Made by a program: the position numbers and the translations under genes. DNA of 6,138 nt from Thermoplasmata archaeon UBA184 (lineage in GTDB: Archaea > Thermoplasmatota > Thermoplasmata > Lutacidiplasmatales > UBA184), in assembly GCA_002495185.1 (NCBI GenBank), contig DAEB01000029.1, forward strand, positions 573 to 6,710, written 5' to 3'. Positions 1-4,725 of this stretch are shown in pieces. Below the pieces are notes generated by a model. It saw only the letters and a list, made by a program, of their open reading frames with translations, had not been told where the DNA came from and ran no database searches. How positions within the stretch are numbered: position 1 is the first letter of the stretch; each line of letters starts with the position of its first letter.

Positions 1-192
1 AGCCCCGACGAGGAAGCCGACTTCTCGAGGATCGAGAGGTTGATCGGGATGACGATCCCTCGGGCGAGGATCCCCTCGTTCCCGTACGACTCCCCTCGGC
101 CCCCCCTCCAGGGGGGTTCGTCTCGCCCGCCCGGTCGCCGCCGTCCGTTCCGGCCGGTTCGCCGTGGCCCGATGCGCCGTCAACGGCGGTAG
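1..192 (+). CDS. DEAD-box ATP-dependent RNA helicase, C-terminal end (partial, 5' end outside window)
   Basis: Frame 1 is open from the first base to a TAG at 190-192 and gives 63 residues. The segment begins SPDEEADFSRIERLIGMTIP, which resembles what follows the HRxGR motif VI in DEAD-box RNA helicases: a 'Ser/Thr-Pro-x-(D/E)-E' turn, then a helix ending in 'I(E/R)xLIGxxIP'. After residue 30 the protein becomes a low-complexity tail rich in Arg, Pro and Gly (about residues 31-63, ending RRGPMRRQRR). Such basic tails are common in RhlE/DeaD-like helicases, where they bind RNA. None of the catalytic motifs (Walker A, DEAD, SAT, HRxGR) lies in the window, so the family call rests on this short tail only. 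The gene points the same way as the dehydrogenase operon and ends 105 bases before it. It is probably a separate transcription unit because a promoter-like element lies in the gap. A different protein with a basic tail remains possible. Confidence 0.62.
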   Translation, partial: SPDEEADFSRIERLIGMTIPRARIPSFPYDSPRPPLQGGSSRPPGRRRPFRPVRRGPMRRQRR

Positions 193-257
193 ACCATCCG
201 GACCCGGTGGACCCGGAGACGCCCAAGGGTCGGATTCGGATTTTCGACATCCTCCAT
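193..257. other. Upstream half of the intergenic gap between helicase and dehydrogenase operon
   Basis: These non-coding bases lie between the helicase stop and the putative TATA box. I see a short direct repeat (GGACCCGG at 200-207 and 209-216) and a local drop in GC around 231-257. There is no convincing stem-loop and no long T-run, so no terminator can be assigned. No small ORF here has a credible start site or recognisable product. Confidence 0.4.
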
Positions 258-265
258 CTTATATC
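258..265 (+). promoter_or_regulatory. Putative archaeal TATA box of the 2-oxoacid dehydrogenase operon
   Basis: CTTATATC is the most AT-rich short block in the otherwise GC-rich gap, and TTATAT matches the core of the archaeal TBP-binding box. Its centre lies about 36 bases before the ATG at 298. Archaeal transcription usually starts about 25-28 bases after the box centre, which puts the start near 287-290 and the leader at about 8-10 nt. This agrees with the absence of a Shine-Dalgarno sequence before that ATG. The bases just upstream (CCTCCAT) are pyrimidine-rich and do not resemble the usual purine-rich BRE, which weakens the call. If the organism is bacterial, the same bases could be part of a -10 element, but no good -35 was seen. 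Confidence 0.45.
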
Positions 266-297
266 ACGCAGGCTCGTCGCGGCGCCAGCGAATCGAC

Positions 298-1377
298 ATG
301 GCGGAGCCGCACGCGGTGTCCCAGAAGCTGCCGCAGAGCGAGACAGACGCCGCTCCGGAGCCGGACCTTCTGGATGCGTATCGTCTCATGGTCCTGGCCC
401 GTGCGACGGACGAGCGCTGCCTCATGCTTCAGCGCCAGGGCCGCATCGGATTCTACGCTCCCCTCATGGGACAGGAGGCGGCCCAGGTAGGCGCTAGTCG
501 TGCCCTCGCCCCCCAGGATTGGATCTTCCCTGCCTACCGTGAGCTAGCAGTCGCCCTGGCTCGGGGCGTCCCGCTGCGCGCCATCTTTGACCAGCTCCTC
601 GGGAACGCGGACGACCGGATCCGCGGCCGTCAGATGCCGAACCACTTCGGCTTCCGGGACGTGAACTTCGTCGTGGCCTCCAGCCCGATTGGAACCCAGA
701 TCACGCAGGCCGTCGGAGCCGCGATGGCCGCCCAGCGGCGCAAAGACTCCATCGTGACGATCGCGTTCTTCGGGGACGGCGCCACGAGTTCCAATGATTT
801 CCATGCCGGGCTCAACTTCGCCGGAGTGTTCCAGACCCCGACGATCTTCTTCTGCCAGAACAATCAGTGGGCGATCTCCCTGCCCCGCGAGAAGCAGACT
901 CGGAGCGCCACTCTCGCCGAGAAGGGGAGCGCGTACGGAATGCCCGGAGTCCTTGTCGACGGAAACGATTTCCTAGCGGTGTACTCCGCCGTGCGAGAGG
1001 CCCGCGAGCGGGCGCTCTCGGGCGGAGGGCCGACGTTGATCGAGGCCGAGGTGTACCGCTTTGGCCCGCATTCGACGTCCGACGACCCGAAACGCTACCG
1101 CACTGAGGAGCAGCTGGCCGCCGCCAAGGAGCGAGACCCGATCCTCCGGCTCAAGGGCGAACTCGTTAGCGCGGGCCGATGGACCGAGGAGCTCGACCAC
1201 CAGTTGTGGGAGGAGGTCCGAACGCGCGTGACCCGGACGTTCGAGGAGGCGGAGAAGGCGAAACCCCTTGACCCGCGGTCGATCTTCGACGACGTGTTCG
1301 CGCACGTCACCCCCCAGCTCGCGGAGGAGCGCGCCCAGTTCGACGCCGAACTTCGCGACGGAGTTCTGAAGCTATGA
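298..1377 (+). CDS. 2-oxoacid dehydrogenase E1 component, alpha subunit (branched-chain type), canonical copy
   Basis: This 359-residue protein is the ThDP-binding half of an alpha2beta2 E1 that decarboxylates a 2-oxoacid and transfers the acyl group to lipoyl-E2 in the cytoplasm. Visible motifs are LMLQRQGRIGFY (42-53), PAYRE (78-82), GRQMPNHFG (110-118), SSPIGTQ (128-134), and the ThDP/Mg motif GDG (159-161) with NN 27 residues later (188-189). The loop HSTSDD (258-263) also occurs in animal BCKDH E1alpha, where it carries the regulatory phosphoserine. With an offset of 33 to mature human BCKDHA, Tyr80, Arg81, Asp160, Asn189 and His258 fall on its Tyr113, Arg114, Glu193, Asn222 and His291 ligands. 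Human Arg220 is Gln187 here. HSTSDD and the LQRQGR block favour branched-chain substrates over pyruvate; Thermoplasma's related complex uses both. ATG 298 is the first sensible start, with about 20 residues before the fold and no Shine-Dalgarno. Its stop overlaps the E1beta start as ATGA. Confidence 0.95.
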   Translation: MAEPHAVSQKLPQSETDAAPEPDLLDAYRLMVLARATDERCLMLQRQGRIGFYAPLMGQEAAQVGASRALAPQDWIFPAYRELAVALARGVPLRAIFDQLLGNADDRIRGRQMPNHFGFRDVNFVVASSPIGTQITQAVGAAMAAQRRKDSIVTIAFFGDGATSSNDFHAGLNFAGVFQTPTIFFCQNNQWAISLPREKQTRSATLAEKGSAYGMPGVLVDGNDFLAVYSAVREARERALSGGGPTLIEAEVYRFGPHSTSDDPKRYRTEEQLAAAKERDPILRLKGELVSAGRWTEELDHQLWEEVRTRVTRTFEEAEKAKPLDPRSIFDDVFAHVTPQLAEERAQFDAELRDGVLKL

Positions 1378-2351
1378 GCGAGATGAACATCGTCCAGGCG
1401 ATCAACCGGACCCTCCGGGACGCGATGAAGGAGGACCCGGACGTCCTGGTACTCGGGGAGGACGTCGGGGTGAACGGGGGGGTGTTCCGGGCCACGGACG
1501 GACTCATTCGGGAATTCGGGGCGGAGCGGGTGATCGACACTCCGCTTTCCGAGACGGGGATCATCGGCACCGCCATCGGGATGTCGCTCTATGGCCTCAA
1601 GCCGATCGCGGAGATCCAGTTCCTCGACTTCATCTATCCGGCCTTCGACCAGATCGTGAGTGAGCTCGCGAAGTTTCGATACCGCTCAGGGGGCCAGTAC
1701 CCGGCGCACGTCGTGATTCGTGCTCCGTACGGGGGCGGAATCAAGGGAGGGATCTACCACTCCCAGAGCACTGAGGCGTACTTCTGCCACACGGCCGGCA
1801 TCAAAGTCGTCATTCCCTCCACCCCGTCCGACGCACGAGGACTCCTGTTCAGCGCCATCGCCGACGAAGACCCCGTCCTGTTCCTCGAACCGAAGCGAAT
1901 CTACCGGTCCTTAACCGGGGAGGTCTCCGACTCCCAGGAGAAGGTCCCGTTCGGACATGCCCGCGTCGTCCGGGAGGGGTCGGATGTCTCGGTCTTCGCC
2001 TACGGCGCCATGGTTCCCGTCGCCCAGGAGGCCGCGGACGCGTTGGGCCGCGACGGAGTTTCGACCGAGGTCATCGACCTGCGCACGCTGGTCCCCCTCG
2101 ATGAGGCGGCGGTGCTGGCGTCCGTCGAGAAGACGGGACGGGCCATCATCGTACACGAGGCTGCGAGATTCTGTGGGTTTGGCGCCGAACTTTCGGCGAT
2201 CCTGGCCGAAAAGGCGCTCTATTCCCTCAAGGCGCCGGTACTACGCGTGACCGGGTACGACACGCCCTTCCCGTATGCTCTTGAGAACGTTTACCTTCCG
2301 AATCCCGAGCGGGTCGTGCGGGCGGTGCGACAATCGCTCCAGGCAGGCTGA
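1374..2351 (+). CDS. 2-oxoacid dehydrogenase E1 component, beta subunit
   Basis: A 325-residue beta subunit, the usual length for the family. With E1alpha it forms the E1 active site; it supplies the residues that activate the ThDP aminopyrimidine ring and dock E1 onto E2. The pyrimidine-binding transketolase-like domain covers about residues 1-180 and the transketolase C-terminal domain about 190-320. Seen directly: VLGEDVG (26-32); TPLSETGIIG (56-65), with Glu60 at the position of the catalytic Glu; YHSQSTEA (128-135), with His129 matching the active-site His of BCKDHB; and the C-terminal TGYDTPFPY (293-301) with YLP (307-309). The YHSQS and DTPFPY signatures are close to BCKDH beta. The start ATG overlaps the previous TGA as ATGA, with GGAG about ten bases upstream (1360-1363). 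A second Met at codon 4 (base 1383) is a possible alternative start. This is the only E1beta in the window although there are two E1alpha genes. Confidence 0.95.
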   Translation: MSEMNIVQAINRTLRDAMKEDPDVLVLGEDVGVNGGVFRATDGLIREFGAERVIDTPLSETGIIGTAIGMSLYGLKPIAEIQFLDFIYPAFDQIVSELAKFRYRSGGQYPAHVVIRAPYGGGIKGGIYHSQSTEAYFCHTAGIKVVIPSTPSDARGLLFSAIADEDPVLFLEPKRIYRSLTGEVSDSQEKVPFGHARVVREGSDVSVFAYGAMVPVAQEAADALGRDGVSTEVIDLRTLVPLDEAAVLASVEKTGRAIIVHEAARFCGFGAELSAILAEKALYSLKAPVLRVTGYDTPFPYALENVYLPNPERVVRAVRQSLQAG

Positions 2352-2355
2352 GGGG
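2350..2355 (+). promoter_or_regulatory. Shine-Dalgarno-like site before E2
   Basis: GAGGGG overlaps the TGA stop of E1beta and ends five bases before the E2 ATG at 2361. It is a plausible ribosome-binding site and supports that start, and it places termination of E1beta and initiation of E2 on the same bases. Confidence 0.45.
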
Positions 2356-2360
2356 TTTCC

Positions 2361-3659
2361 ATGGCGTACGAGTTCCGGCTCCCTGACATCGGGGAAGGTG
2401 TTGCCGAGGGAGAAGTGGTCCGCTGGTTCGTCGAGCCAGGGGGAACGGTCCGGGCCGACGACCCTCTCGTGAGCGTCCTCACCGACAAGGCGAACGTCGA
2501 GATTCCCTCACCGGTATCGGGACGGATCAGCCAGATTCACGCGCAGGTTGGCGAGAAGGTGAAGGTCGGCGGCCTTCTGGTCACTATTGAGACCGTAGGG
2601 TCCGGCGGGCCGGCACCGGCCCCTTCCGTTCCGCCTCCGACTCCGACGCCCCCGCAGAACTCCACGACCCCTGTCCCCTCGGTGGCCGCCGCCGTACCCA
2701 AACCTTCCTCCGGACCGTCCGGTGTGCTTGCGTCGCCCTTTGTCCGCCGAAGAGCCGCTGAGCTCGGCGTCGACCTATCCCACGTGGCCGGATCGGGGCC
2801 TGGCGGTCGGATCACGGAGGGAGACGTTGTTTCGGCGAAGGCGGGGACGCCGGAATCGACCTCGTCGCCCATGTGGCCGGCCCTCTCGTCGGCGGCGGGG
2901 CCCGGTCTCACACCGGCTTCTCCCACCAAGGTCGTCACGCCCCCGGAGGACGACGTTCGAGAACGGATCCCCATCCGGGGCATCCGCCGAGTGATCGCGG
3001 AGCACATGAGCGAGTCGACCCACAAAGCCGCGCACTTCACCTACGTCGAGGAGGTGGACGTGAGCGAGCTGGTCGCCCTCCGGGACCGGATGGCCAAGCA
3101 CGTCGAAAGACAAGGAGTTCGCCTCAGCTACCTCCCGTTCATCATCAAGGCGGTGGTGGCGGGGCTTCGAGAGTATCCCCGATTGAACGCCACCATGGAC
3201 GATGCGCGGCAGGAACTCCTGGTTCGTTCCCGGTACCACATCGGCGTCGCGACCGCCGCCCCCGACGGGCTCCTCGTCCCCGTGGTGCGGGATGCCGACC
3301 GCAAGAGCGTCGTCGCGCTCGCAAAGGAGGTCCAGGACCTGGCCGAGCGGGGACGCGCGGGTTCGCTCTCGCGCTCGGAGCTCACGGGAAGCACGTTCAC
3401 GATTTCGAGCCTCGGCGCGCTGGGGGGCCTGCTCGCGACGCCGATCCTCAACTACCCCGAGGTCGCGATCCTCGGTGTGCACAAGATCCAACGACGGCCG
3501 GTGTACCGCACGGACGGAACGCTCGGGCCGGCGGACATGATGAACCTCTCCATCTCGCTCGACCACCGGGTGGTGGATGGGTACGAGGGCGCCCAGTTCG
3601 TCGCGAAGGTGAAGTCGTACCTCGAAGACCCGCACCAGCTGTTCGCCGAGCTCGCATGA
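2361..3659 (+). CDS. Dihydrolipoamide acyltransferase, E2 core of the 2-oxoacid dehydrogenase complex
   Basis: This 432-residue E2 carries the acyl group on a lipoyl arm and transfers it to CoA; it forms the core to which E1 and E3 bind. Domains in order: one lipoyl domain (about 1-78) with DKANVEI and acceptor Lys43; a Pro/Ala/Thr-rich linker (about 80-120); a peripheral-subunit-binding domain (about 122-160, ASPFVRRRAAELGVDLSHV then GSGPGGRI); a second flexible linker (161-198); and the CAT-like catalytic domain (about 200-432). Near the C-terminus DHRVVDG gives the active-site His402 and Asp406. The AHFTYVEEVDVSEL segment (224-237) and the SSLGALGG...NYPEVAILGV stretch resemble branched-chain E2 (DBT/BkdB) more than acetyl-E2. 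A single lipoyl domain is normal for bacterial and archaeal BCKDH-type E2. Lipoylation needs a ligase or lipoate synthesis genes, none of which is in the window. The gene starts 9 bases after E1beta and its TGA overlaps the next ATG as ATGA. Confidence 0.95.
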   Translation: MAYEFRLPDIGEGVAEGEVVRWFVEPGGTVRADDPLVSVLTDKANVEIPSPVSGRISQIHAQVGEKVKVGGLLVTIETVGSGGPAPAPSVPPPTPTPPQNSTTPVPSVAAAVPKPSSGPSGVLASPFVRRRAAELGVDLSHVAGSGPGGRITEGDVVSAKAGTPESTSSPMWPALSSAAGPGLTPASPTKVVTPPEDDVRERIPIRGIRRVIAEHMSESTHKAAHFTYVEEVDVSELVALRDRMAKHVERQGVRLSYLPFIIKAVVAGLREYPRLNATMDDARQELLVRSRYHIGVATAAPDGLLVPVVRDADRKSVVALAKEVQDLAERGRAGSLSRSELTGSTFTISSLGALGGLLATPILNYPEVAILGVHKIQRRPVYRTDGTLGPADMMNLSISLDHRVVDGYEGAQFVAKVKSYLEDPHQLFAELA

Positions 3660-4714
3660 CCTCCCCGGCCCGAGCGGTCGAGCCCCTCCCGTACGAGCCC
3701 TCCGACCTGGGCGAGAAGCTGGGAAGCGACTGGGACGAGCTGCTCCGACGTGGATTCCGCTGGATGCTCCTGGGGCGAGCGCTCGACTCGCGGATGCAGA
3801 TGCTCCAGCGGCAGGGACGAGTGGGGTTCTACGGAGCGGCGACGGGGAACGAAGCGGTGAACGTCGCCGGGGGTCTCGCGTCCCGTCCCGAGGACTGGGT
3901 CATCCCCGGGTTGCGAGAGCAGCTCGTGGCGCTCGTCCGCGGACATCCGCTTCCGACGTACGTCCACCACCTGTTCGCGGACTCCGCCGACCCCGCGCTC
4001 GGGCGGAACATGCCGTGCCACCCGACCGCCCGCGAGGTGAATTACGTCTCCATGTCTTCGGTCGTGGGAACTCAGATCTCGCACGCGACGGGGGTCGCGT
4101 ACGGGCAGAAGCTCCGGCGCGACGGAGGGGCGACGCTCGCCTTCTTTGGCGACGGCGCTACTAGCTCGAACGATTTCCATGCCGGTCTCAATTTCGCAGG
4201 TGTCTTCGACCTTCCGGTCGTGTTCTGCTGCGCGAACAATCAATGGGCGATCTCCCACCCGGTCGCGAAGCAAAGCGCCGTCCCCTCGCTCGTATCGAAG
4301 TCTTCGGCGTACGGCGTCTCGGGACGGCAGGTCGACGGGACCGATTTCGTGGAGACGTATCAGGCGCTCTCGAGCGCACTCGACCGTGCCCGCCGGGGAG
4401 ACGGGCCCTCCCTCCTCGAGTTCGTGGTCTTCCGCATGACCCCTCACTCGAGCTCGGATGACCCCGGGCGCTACCAGCCCGCGGATTGGCCGATGCGTGC
4501 GACCCGCCGGGACCCGGTCGAGCGGCTCTCGGCGTGGCTCCTCGGCCAAGGACTCATCTCTGAGCAGGACCGAACCTCGTGGGAAGCGACCGCGGACGCC
4601 GAGGTCCGCTCTGCGATCCAGGTTGCCGAGGCAACCCCCGCTCCCACCCCCGAATCGTTGACCGAAGACGTCTATGCCTCCCGGTCGTACCCTCGATCGC
4701 GGCCGAAGGAGTGA
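3656..4714 (+). CDS. Second, divergent 2-oxoacid dehydrogenase E1 alpha subunit, without its own E1 beta
   Basis: This 352-residue paralogue of the first E1alpha is, by eye, somewhat under half identical to it. The frame is open further upstream, but ATG 3656 is the right start: it overlaps the E2 stop as ATGA and leaves about 30 residues before the conserved fold. Retained: MLQRQGRVGFY (49-59), GDG (165-167), NN (194-195), the K+-site Ser/Thr/Gln of SSVVGTQ (134-140), and the loop HSSSDD (264-269) with His264 at human BCKDHA His291. A 20-residue block starting at the GDG is identical to the first copy. Altered: PAYRE is PGLRE (84-88), so the ThDP-contacting Tyr is Leu86; RQMPNHFG is RNMPCHPT (117-124); SSPIG is SSVVG; Ala193 stands at human Arg220. 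The C-terminus ends about a dozen residues early in a basic, Ser-rich tail. It may be an alternative catalytic alpha, a regulatory subunit, or partner of a distant E1beta. The family call is firm; the role is unknown. Confidence 0.92.
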   Translation: MTSPARAVEPLPYEPSDLGEKLGSDWDELLRRGFRWMLLGRALDSRMQMLQRQGRVGFYGAATGNEAVNVAGGLASRPEDWVIPGLREQLVALVRGHPLPTYVHHLFADSADPALGRNMPCHPTAREVNYVSMSSVVGTQISHATGVAYGQKLRRDGGATLAFFGDGATSSNDFHAGLNFAGVFDLPVVFCCANNQWAISHPVAKQSAVPSLVSKSSAYGVSGRQVDGTDFVETYQALSSALDRARRGDGPSLLEFVVFRMTPHSSSDDPGRYQPADWPMRATRRDPVERLSAWLLGQGLISEQDRTSWEATADAEVRSAIQVAEATPAPTPESLTEDVYASRSYPRSRPKE

Positions 4715-4715
4715 C

Positions 4716-4723
4716 GGAGGGAG
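4716..4723 (+). promoter_or_regulatory. Shine-Dalgarno site deciding the E3 start
   Basis: GGAGGGAG ends two bases before ATG 4726, and its GGAGG core (4716-4720) ends five bases before it. This is the clearest ribosome-binding site in the window. It favours ATG 4726 over the in-frame GTG at 4711, which overlaps the stop of the second E1alpha as GTGA. Confidence 0.6.
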
Positions 4724-4725
4724 CG

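Noticed and set aside
100..116. C7-TCCA-G6 hairpin as a transcription terminator
   Set aside because: It lies inside the helicase-like coding frame, 75 bases before the stop, has no T-run after it, and simply encodes Pro-Pro-Leu-Gln-Gly-Gly.
200..216. Direct repeat GGACCCGG x2 as an operator or attachment site
   Set aside because: Two 8-base GC-rich copies one base apart can easily occur by chance in DNA of this composition. No further copies or inverted symmetry were seen near the promoter.
2600..2720. Pro/Ala/Thr-rich, C-rich stretch as a repeat element or compositional island
   Set aside because: It is the ordinary flexible linker between the lipoyl and subunit-binding domains of E2.
2873..3655. 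N-terminal extension of the second E1alpha reaching back through E2 (open frame from 2873)
   Set aside because: The 261 extra residues are an out-of-frame reading of E2, Arg/Gly-rich and without any family similarity. ATG 3656 with its ATGA overlap is the natural start.
3452..4549. Minus-strand open frame of 365 codons across the E2/second E1alpha junction
   Set aside because: It spans two well-supported + strand genes, is Arg/Pro/Glu-rich low-complexity sequence, and has no motif or start-site support.
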